Shown here piece after piece: positions 46,925-55,322 of a stretch of 64,000 nt of DNA. The notes under the pieces are model-generated. The model ran no database searches and had not been told where the DNA came from. It saw only the letters and a program-made list of their open reading frames with translations. The DNA lies in NCBI RefSeq assembly GCF_000876015.1, contig NZ_BBQM01000015.1, positions 248,001-312,000 on the forward strand. The letters run 5' to 3'. Numbering within the stretch: the stretch's first letter is position 1; every line of letters starts with the position of its first letter. This stretch comes from Cupriavidus basilensis (lineage in GTDB: Bacteria; Pseudomonadota; Gammaproteobacteria; Burkholderiales; Burkholderiaceae). A program made the position numbers and the translations under genes.

Positions 46925-47725
46925 TCAGTACGCCGCCGAGGGCCCGCCGGCCGGCGCGGCGGCGCCGGTGAATTCCGCGGCCAGCCTGCGCGCGGCGTTG
47001 GCATAGACCAGCACGTCCACCCCGGTGGCGACGAAGGTGCAGCCCAGTTCCAGGTAGCGGCGCGCGAGGCCGTTGTCGGAGGTCAGCGTGCCGGCCGCCT
47101 TGCCGCTGGCGACGATGGTGCGCATGGCGCCCTCGATGGCGGCCTGCACCTCGGGGTGGCCGGGGTTGCCGCGGTGGCCCATCGACGCGGCCAGGTCCGC
47201 CGGGCCGATGAACACGCCGTCCACGCCGTCCACCGCGCAGATCGCTTCCAGGTTCTGCAGCGCCGTCACCGTCTCGGCCTGCACCAGCAGGCAGATTTCG
47301 TCGTCGGCCACCGCCAGGTAGTCGGCGCGCGCGTTCCAGCGCGAGGCGCGCGCAATCGCGCTGCCCACGCCGCGGATGCCGTGCGGCGGATAGCGCGTGG
47401 CGGCCACCAGCGCGGCGGCCTGTGCGGCGGTGTCCACCATCGGCACCAGCAGGCTCCTGGCGCCGATGTCCAGCAACTGCTTGATCAGCGGCACTTCGCC
47501 GGCCACCGCGCGCACCACCGGCTGCGACGGGTAGGGCGCGACGGCCTGGAGCGCGTGCAGGATGCCGCCGAGCTCGTTGGGCGCGTGCTCGCCATCGATC
47601 AGCAGCCAGTCGAAGCCGGCGGTGGCCGAGACTTCCGCCAGGTAGGGCGAGGCCATCGAGACCCAGAGGCCGATCTGCGGCTTGCCGGCCGCCAGCGCGG
47701 CCTTGAAGGGATTGTTTGCGGGCAT
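46925..47725 (-). CDS. HpcH/HpaI-type class II pyruvate aldolase
   Basis: 266-residue metal-dependent aldolase. Family sites: [49 protein letters not shown] (Arg), [16 protein letters not shown] (Glu metal ligand) and [15 protein letters not shown] (Asp). It makes or cleaves 2-oxo-3-deoxy acids; in aromatic homoprotocatechuate routes it splits 4-hydroxy-2-oxoheptanedioate. No such pathway genes are adjacent, so the substrate remains open. Confidence 0.9.
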   Translation of the reverse strand: MPANNPFKAALAAGKPQIGLWVSMASPYLAEVSATAGFDWLLIDGEHAPNELGGILHALQAVAPYPSQPVVRAVAGEVPLIKQLLDIGARSLLVPMVDTAAQAAALVAATRYPPHGIRGVGSAIARASRWNARADYLAVADDEICLLVQAETVTALQNLEAICAVDGVDGVFIGPADLAASMGHRGNPGHPEVQAAIEGAMRTIVASGKAAGTLTSDNGLARRYLELGCTFVATGVDVLVYANAARRLAAEFTGAAAPAGGPSAAY

Positions 47726-47872
47726 GGGGGTCTCCGGGTTTGCCGTTGTGGTCTGTCGTGCGCGGGCGCCGCGTGGCGCCGCGGAACCTGCCGAATATAC
47801 GGGCAGCCGGTGGCGCGGTCCAGATGCCGGCGCCCCGGCATGCTCGCGCGGCGCCGGCCGGCGCGCCTGCGG

Positions 47873-48736
47873 CTACGGCTGGCTCGCCGGCGGCTTGACG
47901 AACTTCAGCGTCATGCGGTCGGACTCGCCGATGGCGAGGAAGGCGGCGCGGTCGCGCTCGCCGCCGCGCAGCGTGGGCGGCAGCGACCACACGCCGTCCG
48001 GGTGGTCGTGGCCGTCGCGCGGGTTGGCGTTGATCTCGCTGCGGCCGGCCAGCGCGAAGCCGGCCGCGCGCGCGTGGTCGATCACGTAGTCCTCGGTGAC
48101 GTAGCCGGTGGCGATCATCTGGTCCAGCGAGGTGCCCGGCGTGGCGCGGTGTTCTTCCACGCCGAGCACGCCGCCCGGCTTGAGCACCGCGTAGAAGGCG
48201 CGCAGGCTGTCGTCCAGGTGGCCGTCCTGGATCCAGTTGTGGATGTTGCGGAAGGTCAGCACGAGGTCGGCGCTGCCGGGCGGGGCGAAATCGGCGGGCT
48301 GGCGCAGCGGCAGCGTGCCGACCACCACCTTGCCGTAGCTGGCCGGGTCGCGCGCCAGCTTCTGCGCGTAGTTGGCGCGCGCCTTCGCGCTTTCCTCGCC
48401 GGCCGCGCCCGCGTCGTAGTGCGCGGCGTAGAGCTTGCCGCGCTCGCGCAGCAGCGGCGCCAGGATCTCCGTGTACCAGCCGCCGCCGGGCGCGATCTCC
48501 ACCACGGTCTGGCCCGGCGCGAGGCCGAAGAAGCGCAGCGTCTGCAGCGGGTGGCGGTAGGCGTCGCGCGCCTTGTTGGCGGCGCTGCGCTGCGGGCCGG
48601 CGATGGCCGCGGCCAGCGCGGCCTCGTCGTTGCCGGCCTGGGCGCCCGCGGCGGTGGCGGCCAGGGCGAGCGTGCCGGCGCAGGCCAGCAGCAGGGCGCG
48701 CCGCGCGAGGCGGTGCGGTGAAGACTTCGGGGTCAT
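47873..48736 (-). CDS. Exported class I SAM-dependent methyltransferase-like protein
   Basis: 287-residue protein with an N-terminal signal peptide (ALLLACAGTLALAATAAGAQA, cut near residue 33) before a methyltransferase fold. The SAM motif I reads VVEIAPGGGWYTEILAPLL; ADLVLTFRNIHNWI and GVLGVEEHRATPG follow. SAM is not expected in the periplasm, so either the enzyme acts before export or it has lost catalysis and binds another ligand. AAGGA precedes the ATG at 48736, supporting the signal-bearing start. It is divergent from the rhodanese gene of the encapsulin locus. Confidence 0.85.
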   Translation of the reverse strand: MTPKSSPHRLARRALLLACAGTLALAATAAGAQAGNDEAALAAAIAGPQRSAANKARDAYRHPLQTLRFFGLAPGQTVVEIAPGGGWYTEILAPLLRERGKLYAAHYDAGAAGEESAKARANYAQKLARDPASYGKVVVGTLPLRQPADFAPPGSADLVLTFRNIHNWIQDGHLDDSLRAFYAVLKPGGVLGVEEHRATPGTSLDQMIATGYVTEDYVIDHARAAGFALAGRSEINANPRDGHDHPDGVWSLPPTLRGGERDRAAFLAIGESDRMTLKFVKPPASQP

Positions 48737-48872
48737 GGCGTCCTTTGCCGGTGTGAGGGGGCGGTGGCGGCACATCGCGCGCCGCCGCGGGCCGGACTCG
48801 AATCTGGACTCGGCGCCGCCGCCTGTCAAGCCGGCGCGCCGGCGTGCCGCCGCCGTCTTTGGAAATGCGTTT

Positions 48873-48928
48873 TTATTCGTTTTCAATCTCCGCGCCCGCT
48901 TTCATAGTGCAGACGTGATGGCTATAGG
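48873..48928 (+). promoter_or_regulatory. Upstream region of the rhodanese/encapsulin locus
   Basis: AT-rich patch with TTATTCGTT at 48873-48881, the same 9-mer found upstream of the SsuD-like gene at 55327. TTCATA (48901-48906) and TATAGG (48923-48928) with a 16-base spacer are a weak promoter candidate for the rhodanese gene, 101 bases before its ATG. Confidence 0.35.
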
Positions 48929-49028
48929 CGGTTGCCGGCCACCGGAAACCGTGCCACGGGCGCGGATGACAGGCGAGCAGCGTGCCGGCGCAACGCACGG
49001 CCCGCGCGCCACAAGGAGAACACGACAC

Positions 49029-49496
49029 ATGACGACTGCATTGGAAAACCAGACCAGCCATGCCGTGCTGGAAGCCGCGCGCGGCGTGGCACGTTCGTCC
49101 GGCCTGCCCTACGCGGGCCGCGTGACGCCGCAGCAGGCCTGGGCGCTGTTCAGCGCGGGCGACGCCGTGCTGGTGGACGTGCGCACGGCGGAGGAGCGCA
49201 AGTTCGTCGGCTACGTGCCGGACAGCGTGCACGTGCCCTGGGCCACCGGCACCAGCCTGACCCGCAATCCGCGCTTCGTGCGCGAGCTGGAAGCCAAGAC
49301 CGGCAAGGACGCCGTGGTGCTGCTGCTGTGCCGCAGCGGCAACCGCTCCGCGCTGGCCGCCGAGGCCGCCGCCAAGGCGGGGCTGGCCAATGTGTTCAAC
49401 GTGCTGGAAGGCTTCGAGGGCGACCTCGACGAGCGGCAGCGGCGCGGCCGCAGCGGCGGCTGGCGCTTCCACGACCTGCCCTGGGTGCAGGACTAG
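49029..49496 (+). CDS. Rhodanese-domain sulfurtransferase of the encapsulin locus
   Basis: 155-residue single-domain rhodanese. Catalytic Cys101 begins the loop CRSGNRSA, as in active enzymes that form a persulfide; VLVDVRTAEERKFVGYVPDS is the family's CH2A-like start. It would accept or mobilise sulfane sulfur in the cytoplasm. AAGGAG lies ~10 bases before the ATG. It is the first gene of the run leading to serine acetyltransferase, the shell and the desulfurase; rhodaneses are among the genes known beside family 2A encapsulins. Confidence 0.92.
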   Translation: MTTALENQTSHAVLEAARGVARSSGLPYAGRVTPQQAWALFSAGDAVLVDVRTAEERKFVGYVPDSVHVPWATGTSLTRNPRFVRELEAKTGKDAVVLLLCRSGNRSALAAEAAAKAGLANVFNVLEGFEGDLDERQRRGRSGGWRFHDLPWVQD

Positions 49497-49613
49497 CCGG
49501 GGCGGGCAGGGGCCGGGCATGCCCGGCCACGCCGCGCGGGACGGCGGTGCAGCGCCAGAGCGTTAGAGCGACAGAGCGGCACAACAACACAACGCAGAAC
49601 GGGGAGCATCACA

Positions 49614-50585
49614 GTGGCTGACTTCGAGATCGGCGGGATCGTGCTCGCCTTGCAGCAGGTGCGCCAGCATTGGCGCGAGGGCCAGCAGCGGCTGCTGGAG
49701 CCGGGCGGGCGTGACCTGCCTTCGCGCGATGCGCTGGCGCAGGTGGTGGCCGCGCTCAAGGGCGTGCTGTTCCCGATGCGGCTGGGGCCGCCGGACCTGC
49801 GCCAGGAAAGCGAGAACCTGTACGTGGCGCACTCGCTCGACGCCGCGCTGCACGGCCTGCTGGCCCAGGCCCGGCTCGAGCTGCACTACGCCGCGCGCCA
49901 CGGCGAGCGCGACGAGGCCGGCGAGCGGGCGCGGGCGCTGGCCGCGGTGCGCGAGTTCGCGGACCGCCTGCCGCGCATCCGCGAGCTGCTCGACAGCGAC
50001 GTGCTGGCCGCCTTCCACGGCGACCCCGCCGCCGGCAGCGTGGACGAGGTGCTGCTGTGCTATCCCGGCATCCTCGCCATGATCCACCACCGCATCGCCC
50101 ATGCGCTGTACGGGCTGGGGCTGCCGCTGCTGGCCCGCATCGTGGCCGAGCTGGCGCACGCCGAGACCGGCATCGACATCCATCCCGGCGCGCGGATCGG
50201 CGGCGGTTTCTTCATCGACCACGGCACCGGCGTGGTGGTGGGCGAGACCACCATCATCGGCGAGCGCGTGCGCCTGTACCAGGCGGTCACGCTCGGCGCC
50301 AAGCGCTTTCCGCGCGACGCCACCGGCAAGCTCGAGAAGGGCCTGCTGCGCCATCCCATCGTCGAGGACGACGTGGTCATCTATGCCGGCGCCACCATCC
50401 TCGGGCGCGTCACGCTGGGGCGCGGCGCGGTGATCGGCGGCAACGTCTGGGTCACGCAGGACGTGCCGGCGGGCGCGCACGTGACGCAGGCCGTGTCCCG
50501 CAACGAGACGGCCCGCAGCGGCGGCGCGCCCGGCGAGAGCGCGCGCGGCGGCGCGCCGCTTGCCGCCGAGGGCAGCCTGCCATGA
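49614..50585 (+). CDS. Serine O-acetyltransferase (EpsC/CysE type)
   Basis: 323-residue enzyme making O-acetylserine, the carbon skeleton for cysteine synthesis. An alpha-helical N-terminal part is followed by the left-handed beta-helix of hexapeptide repeats: HAETGIDIHPGARIGGGFFI, DHGTGVVVGETTIIGE, IYAGATILGRVTLGRG, VIGGNVWVTQDVPAG. It is of the longer EpsC-like group. Start is a GTG at 49614 with GGGGAG 8 bases upstream. The stop overlaps the XRE gene's ATG (ATGA), so the two are coupled. Serine acetyltransferases are standard neighbours of family 2A encapsulins. Confidence 0.93.
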   Translation: MADFEIGGIVLALQQVRQHWREGQQRLLEPGGRDLPSRDALAQVVAALKGVLFPMRLGPPDLRQESENLYVAHSLDAALHGLLAQARLELHYAARHGERDEAGERARALAAVREFADRLPRIRELLDSDVLAAFHGDPAAGSVDEVLLCYPGILAMIHHRIAHALYGLGLPLLARIVAELAHAETGIDIHPGARIGGGFFIDHGTGVVVGETTIIGERVRLYQAVTLGAKRFPRDATGKLEKGLLRHPIVEDDVVIYAGATILGRVTLGRGAVIGGNVWVTQDVPAGAHVTQAVSRNETARSGGAPGESARGGAPLAAEGSLP

Positions 50586-50833
50586 CGGACCTGGTGCGGA
50601 GCCTGGGCACGGCGGTGCGCCAGTTGCGCGAGGCGCATGCGTGGTCGCAGGAGGAACTGGCCGAGCATGCGGGCCTGAACCGCTCCTACATCGGCGAGAT
50701 CGAGCGCGGCAGCGCCGTCGCTTCCATCGTCACCGTGGAGAAGCTGGCCGCGGCGCTGGGCGTGCCGATCTCCTGGCTGCTGCGCCCGCCCGGCGCCGCC
50801 GCGCAGTCCGGCACGGCGGCGGCCGGGCGCTGA
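50582..50833 (+). CDS. XRE-family helix-turn-helix regulator
   Basis: 83-residue protein that is nearly all one lambda-repressor-like DNA-binding domain: VRQLREAHAWSQEELAEHAG then LNRSYIGEIERGSAV and TVEKLAAALGVPISWLL. It has no effector domain, so it may act as a simple dimer. Its start is the ATGA overlap with the acetyltransferase. It lies 174 bases before the shell gene, whose own promoter begins at 50905, and is the best candidate regulator for the compartment. Confidence 0.9.
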   Translation: MTDLVRSLGTAVRQLREAHAWSQEELAEHAGLNRSYIGEIERGSAVASIVTVEKLAAALGVPISWLLRPPGAAAQSGTAAAGR

Positions 50834-50904
50834 GCGCGCGCCGCCGCGAAAGCCGCCGCGGCGCGGCCCGCGATGGCCGTTGGCGGATTGCCGTCTATAG
50901 CATG

Positions 50905-50933
50905 TTGAACGGCCCGTGCCGGCTCCAGATAAT
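50905..50933 (+). promoter_or_regulatory. Sigma-70-type promoter of the encapsulin shell gene
   Basis: TTGAAC at 50905-50910, 17 bases, GATAAT at 50928-50933. This would start transcription near 50940 with a ~68-base leader. The leader has TAATAAGCATTCTCG and GTCATAAGC, possible binding sites. Shell and cargo can thus be expressed apart from the upstream genes. Confidence 0.65.
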
Positions 50934-51007
50934 CGCTGCGGTAATAAGCATTCTCGTTTTTGTCATAAGCCCCCACCCACTTTTGTCCATCAGCCACGGA
51001 GCAGCAC

Positions 51008-51940
51008 ATGTCGGTACACGGGAGCAGCCACACGGCGCTCGGCGATAACGCAGCACGGCAACTAGCCAATGCCACCAAGACCATCCCCCAGCTTGCGACC
51101 ATCACGCCGCGCTGGCTGACGCACTTCCTGCAGTGGGTGCCGGTGGAAGCCGGCATCTACCGCCTGAACCAGGTGCTGGACCCCGAGTCGGTCAAGGTGG
51201 CCTGCACCCAGCGCGACGACGAGGGCAAGCTGCCGCGCACCTTCGTCAACTACGACGAGCATCCGCGCGAGTATTTCCTCAACGCGGTGAGCACCGTGCT
51301 GGACGTGCATACCCGGGTGTCGGATCTCTACAGCAGCCCGCACGACCAGATTAAGGAACAGTTGCGCCTGACCATCGAGACCATCAAGGAGCACCAGGAA
51401 GGCGAGCTGATCAACAACCCCGACTACGGCCTGCTGGCCAACGTGGCCGAGGAGCAGCGCGTGTTCCCGCTGACCGGCGCGCCCACGCCGGACGACCTCG
51501 ACGAGCTGCTCGCCAAGGTGTGGAAGGAGCCGGCCTTCTTCCTGACCCATCCGCTGGCGATCGCCGCGTTCGGGCGCGAGTGCACGCGCCGCGGCGTGCC
51601 GCCGCCGACCGTGAGCCTGTTCGGCTCGCAGTTCATCACCTGGCGCGGCATCCCGCTGATCCCGTCGGACAAGGTGCCGGTGGCCGACGGCAAGAGCAAG
51701 ATCCTGCTGCTGCGCGTGGGCGACAAGCGCCAGGGCGTGGTCGGCCTGTACCAGCCCGGCGTGGCCGGCGAGCAGGGGCCGGGCCTGTCGGTGCGCTTCA
51801 TGGGCATCAACGACCAGGCGATCGCCTCGTACCTGATCTCGCTGTACTGCTCGCTGGCGGTGCATTCGCCGGACGCGCTGGCGGTTCTCGATGACGTGGA
51901 GATCGGCAAGTACCATGACTACCCTGACACCTACAAGTAA
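51008..51940 (+). CDS. Family 2A encapsulin shell protein (SrpI-like)
   Basis: 310-residue protein of the HK97-fold shell family 2A, which assembles protein nanocompartments. Recognised by length, by sequence (TPRWLTHFLQWVPVEAGIYR; NYDEHPREYFLNAVSTVLDV; KVWKEPAFFLTHPLAIAAFG; PPPTVSLFGSQFITWRGIPL; KSKILLLRVGDKRQGVVGLY; the ending YHDYPDTYK) and by the cysteine desulfurase gene that overlaps its end. In Synechococcus elongatus the relative SrpI stores or handles sulfur through an enclosed desulfurase. GGAG precedes the ATG. No nucleotide-binding insertion (as in 2B) is present. The coding end overlaps the cargo gene by 26 bases. Confidence 0.92.
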   Translation: MSVHGSSHTALGDNAARQLANATKTIPQLATITPRWLTHFLQWVPVEAGIYRLNQVLDPESVKVACTQRDDEGKLPRTFVNYDEHPREYFLNAVSTVLDVHTRVSDLYSSPHDQIKEQLRLTIETIKEHQEGELINNPDYGLLANVAEEQRVFPLTGAPTPDDLDELLAKVWKEPAFFLTHPLAIAAFGRECTRRGVPPPTVSLFGSQFITWRGIPLIPSDKVPVADGKSKILLLRVGDKRQGVVGLYQPGVAGEQGPGLSVRFMGINDQAIASYLISLYCSLAVHSPDALAVLDDVEIGKYHDYPDTYK

Positions 51941-53789
51941 TCCGGCGGCGGGTTCTCCCGCGGGCCTGCCGGGCGCGCCGTCGGTGCCGCCGGGCCTGCC
52001 CGATCCCGCCGCGCTGGCGCGGCTGGCGGGCGCGTTCTTCTCGGCGCTGCCGGGCACCTCGCCGGCCGCCGTGCAGTCGCCGCCGCTGGTGAACAACCCC
52101 GCGCCGCCGGGCTCGCCCGTGGCCGGCCCCGGCGGCACCGGCACCGGCGTGCCCGGCGCGGCCATCCCGCAAGGCCACGTGCCGGGCGCCAACCTGCTGC
52201 CGGCCGCGCCCACGCACGTGCTGTCGCTGCCCAACCGCGCGCCGTCCCTGGCGCCCACCGCGGCGGCGCAGAACGGCCTGCCGGACACGGCGGTGACGGT
52301 GGCGCCCGCGCTGGAAAGCCGCTTCGGCGGCCAGGCGCTGGGCGTGCCGCACGCGGCCGCGCCGTCGCCCCATGCTTCGGCCGCGCCCGCCTACTACTTC
52401 CTGGAAGGCGCGGGCCGCGCCCCGCACGGCGGCGCGGCGGAGCTGCGCGAGATCGCCACGTTCGGCGATCCGCTCGCGCTGCACCTGCCGCGGCAGGGGC
52501 CGGGCGCGCAGGGCTACGGACAGGACCGCGCCGGCAAGGAAGCGCTGCCGTGGGCCGCGTCGTCGGCGCGCGTGCCGTTCGACGTCAACGCCATCCGCCG
52601 CGACTTCCCGATCCTGCAGGAGCGCGTCAACGGCCGCCAGCTGGTGTGGTTCGACAATGCCGCCACCACCCACAAGCCGCAGTCGGTGATCGACCGCCTC
52701 GCGTACTTCTACGCGCACGAGAACTCCAACATCCACCGCGCCGCGCATGCGCTGGCCGGGCGCGCCACCGACGCCTACGAGGCCGCGCGCAGCAAGGTGC
52801 AGCGCTTCATCGGCGCGGCCTCGCCGGAGGAGATCGTCTTCGTGCGCGGCACCACCGAGGCCATCAACCTGATCGCCAAGACCTGGGGCGCGAAGCACGT
52901 GGGCGAGGGCGACGAGATCGTCGTCTCGCACCTGGAGCACCACGCCAACATCGTGCCGTGGCAGCAGCTTGCCGCGCAGACCGGCGCGCGGCTGCGGGTG
53001 ATCCCGGTGGACGATTCGGGCCAGGTGCTGCTGGACGAATACCGCAAGCTGCTCAACGACCGCACCCGCATCGTCTCGGTGACGCAGGTCTCGAACGCGC
53101 TCGGCACCGTGGTGCCGGTCGCGGAGATCGTCGAGATGGCGCATCGCGCCGGCGCCTGCGCGCTGGTCGACGGCGCGCAGTCGGTCTCGCACATGCGCGT
53201 GGACGTGCAGGCCATCGACGCCGATTTCTTCGTGTTCTCGGGCCACAAGGTGTTTGGCCCGACCGGCATCGGCGTGGTCTACGGCAAGCGCGCGCTGCTC
53301 GAGGACATGCCGCCCTGGCAGGGCGGCGGCAACATGATTGCCGACGTGACCTTCGAGCGCACGGTGTTCCAGCCGCCGCCCAACCGCTTCGAGGCCGGCA
53401 CCGGCAACATCGCCGACGCGGTGGGGCTGGGCGCCGCGCTGGACTACGTGGAGCGGGTCGGCATCGAGAACATCGCCCGCTACGAGCACGACCTGCTGGA
53501 GTACGCCACCCATCTGCTGCAGCCCATTCCGGGCGTGCGGCTGGTGGGCACGGCGCGCGACAAGGCCAGCGTGCTGTCGTTCGTGCTCAAGGGCTACGAG
53601 ACCGAAGAGGTGGGGCAGGCACTCAACGAGGAAGGCATCGCGGTGCGCTCCGGGCATCACTGCGCGCAGCCGATCCTGCGGCGCTTCGGGCTGGAAGCCA
53701 CGGTGCGGCCTTCGCTGGCCTTCTACAACACCACGGAGGAGGTCGACCGGCTGATTTCGGTGGTCAGGCGCCTGTCCGGGCGGCGCTGA
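51915..53789 (+). CDS. SufS-type cysteine desulfurase with encapsulin cargo-loading N-terminus
   Basis: 624-residue PLP enzyme that removes sulfur from cysteine to give alanine and an enzyme persulfide. Residues 1 to ~221 are low-complexity Pro/Ala/Gly sequence with a few hydrophobic islands (LPDPAALARLAGAFF at 28-42, THVLSLPN at 100-107, AYYFLEG at 159-165), the kind of disordered leader that targets desulfurases into family 2A shells. The catalytic domain starts FDVNAIRRDFPIL, has PLP Lys445 (FSGHKVFGPTGIG) and active-site Cys583 (RSGHHCAQP). The start ATG 51915 is 26 bases inside the shell gene, an overlap that favours coupled synthesis; ATG 51891 is the alternative. Confidence 0.94.
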   Translation: MTTLTPTSNPAAGSPAGLPGAPSVPPGLPDPAALARLAGAFFSALPGTSPAAVQSPPLVNNPAPPGSPVAGPGGTGTGVPGAAIPQGHVPGANLLPAAPTHVLSLPNRAPSLAPTAAAQNGLPDTAVTVAPALESRFGGQALGVPHAAAPSPHASAAPAYYFLEGAGRAPHGGAAELREIATFGDPLALHLPRQGPGAQGYGQDRAGKEALPWAASSARVPFDVNAIRRDFPILQERVNGRQLVWFDNAATTHKPQSVIDRLAYFYAHENSNIHRAAHALAGRATDAYEAARSKVQRFIGAASPEEIVFVRGTTEAINLIAKTWGAKHVGEGDEIVVSHLEHHANIVPWQQLAAQTGARLRVIPVDDSGQVLLDEYRKLLNDRTRIVSVTQVSNALGTVVPVAEIVEMAHRAGACALVDGAQSVSHMRVDVQAIDADFFVFSGHKVFGPTGIGVVYGKRALLEDMPPWQGGGNMIADVTFERTVFQPPPNRFEAGTGNIADAVGLGAALDYVERVGIENIARYEHDLLEYATHLLQPIPGVRLVGTARDKASVLSFVLKGYETEEVGQALNEEGIAVRSGHHCAQPILRRFGLEATVRPSLAFYNTTEEVDRLISVVRRLSGRR

Positions 53790-53873
53790 AGCCGGCGCAA
53801 GTGGAGACCAGCCGCTGAAAACGCAGGCACAACGGCCGCGAAACCCGCATAAAACCATGACATCGGGCATGAA

Positions 53874-53904
53874 TTGGCACGCGGCCTGCGTTTTCTCCTA
53901 AAAT
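53874..53904 (+). promoter_or_regulatory. Candidate promoter of the ferredoxin-NADP reductase gene
   Basis: TTGGCA at 53874-53879 and TAAAAT at 53899-53904 with a 19-base spacer, longer than ideal. It sits ~150 bases before the reductase ATG in an AT-richer gap after the desulfurase gene. Confidence 0.45.
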
Positions 53905-54050
53905 CCGCTATCTTCTCACTTTGAATCGGCGCGCCTTCCTGCCTTCGGACCGGAGCCGCCTTGTTGAACGCAACCGGCACGCTTCCCGCCCGCCACTGGC
54001 ACCAGGCCCCCCGACGCCGGCGCAATACAGCGCTTTCCAGCGCTTTTTTC

Positions 54051-54821
54051 ATGAGCAATCTGAACCAGCAAAGCATCCTTTCCGTCCATCACTGGACCGA
54101 CACGCTCTTTAGTTTCACCTGCACCCGCGACCCCGGTTTCCGCTTCGAGAACGGCCAGTTCGCGATGGTCGGCCTGGAAGTCAACGGCCGCCCGCTGCTG
54201 CGCGCCTACAGCATCGCCAGCGCCAACTACGAGGAAACGCTGGAGTTCTTCAGCATCAAGGTGCCCGACGGCCCGCTGACCTCCCGCCTGCAGCATCTGC
54301 GCGAAGGCGACCAGATCTTCGTCGGCAAGAAGCCCACCGGCACGCTGCTGGTCGACAACCTGCTGCCCGGCAAGACCCTGTGGCTGCTGGCCACCGGCAC
54401 CGGCCTGGCGCCGTTCCTGTCGATCATCCGCGACCCGGAAGTGTATGACCGCTACGACAAGATCGTGCTGACCCATACCTGCCGCTTCGTCGAGGAGCTG
54501 GCCTACCGCGAGCTGATCCAGGAACACCTGCCCCAGCACGAGTACCTGGGCGAGCTGGTGCGCGAGAAACTGGTGTATTTCCCCACCGTGACGCGCGAAG
54601 AGTTCGACAACAAGGGCCGCATCACCGACCTGATCGCCTCCGGCGAGCTGTTCGAGCGCCTGGACGTGCCCCCGTTCTCGCTCGAGAACGACCGCATCAT
54701 GCTGTGCGGCAGCCCCGACATGCTCAAGGACGTGCGCAACATCCTGATCGAGCGCCAGTTCACCGAAGGCAACATGAGCCATCCCGGCCACTTTGTGCTG
54801 GAAAAGGCCTTCGTCGACTGA
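54051..54821 (+). CDS. fpr: Ferredoxin--NADP reductase
   Basis: 256-residue flavoprotein of the bacterial (class I subclass) FNR type, moving electrons between NADPH and ferredoxin or flavodoxin. FAD site RAYSIASANYEE, NADP site LLATGTGLAPFLSI, GSPDMLKDV, and the ending VEKAFVD-like LEKAFVD. Its N-terminus NLNQQSILSVHHWTDTLFSF is that of common family members, so ATG 54051 is preferred over the earlier in-frame start, although no clear ribosome binding site precedes it. It may serve Fe-S or sulfur metabolism beside the encapsulin locus. Confidence 0.95.
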   Translation: MSNLNQQSILSVHHWTDTLFSFTCTRDPGFRFENGQFAMVGLEVNGRPLLRAYSIASANYEETLEFFSIKVPDGPLTSRLQHLREGDQIFVGKKPTGTLLVDNLLPGKTLWLLATGTGLAPFLSIIRDPEVYDRYDKIVLTHTCRFVEELAYRELIQEHLPQHEYLGELVREKLVYFPTVTREEFDNKGRITDLIASGELFERLDVPPFSLENDRIMLCGSPDMLKDVRNILIERQFTEGNMSHPGHFVLEKAFVD

Positions 54822-54831
54822 GGCTTGCGCC

Positions 54832-54856
54832 GGCGGCGGCGCGATGCCGCCGCCGC
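54832..54856. terminator. GC hairpin after the reductase gene
   Basis: 10-bp stem 54832-54841/54847-54856 with a 5-base loop, between the convergent fpr and the small membrane protein gene. No T-run, so a weak or factor-dependent terminator. Confidence 0.35.
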
Positions 54857-54902
54857 TTGCCAGCCTGACTCGCCCGTTCGCGGCGCGTTCCTGCCGGCGG
54901 TC

Positions 54903-55127
54903 CTAGCCGCCCTGCTGGCGGGACATCACCCAGAAATGCACGCCCAGGGTGGTCAGGAAGACCCCCGCCAGTTGCAGCCAGCCCGCCTCCGTTCCCAGCG
55001 CCAGGCCCAGCCCCGCCACCGTGGCGGCGGCGCCCGCGCGTCCGCGCCATCCTTCATGCCATTCGCCGCGCCGCGTCCCGGCCTGCCGGTCCGCCCGCGC
55101 GCGCGCCGGCTCCCTGACTCGTTCCAT
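54903..55127 (-). CDS. Small membrane protein, unknown function
   Basis: 74-residue protein with a basic N-terminal half (EPARARADRQAGTRRGEWHE) and one or two hydrophobic helices (AGAAATVAGLGLALGTEAGW; LQLAGVFLTTLGVHFWVM). No family is recognised. GGGAG lies 7 bases before the ATG at 55127, which is why that start is taken. It is convergent with fpr and divergent from the SsuD-like gene. Confidence 0.6.
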   Translation of the reverse strand: MERVREPARARADRQAGTRRGEWHEGWRGRAGAAATVAGLGLALGTEAGWLQLAGVFLTTLGVHFWVMSRQQGG

Positions 55128-55223
55128 CGTGACTCCCGCCGTGCCGGCGGGGCCGCCAGGCCCCGCGCCCGCGCAGGCTAACGCGCGGGCGCGCGGGCGC
55201 GCAAAGAAGAAAACCGCCTGTGG

Positions 55224-55262
55224 ATATGCGGCCAGGGATGCGGCCAGGGATGCGGCCAGGGA
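55224..55262. repeat. Three-copy 12-bp tandem repeat
   Basis: The unit GATGCGGCCAGG is repeated about three times, with a further degenerate copy (GGGATGCGGTC). It lies in the non-coding gap between the small membrane protein and the SsuD-like gene. Confidence 0.8.
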
Positions 55263-55322
55263 TGCGGTCGGCATGCGGCCGGCGCCATCGGCCGCCACGG
55301 CGTGAACCGCATATTCACCGTC

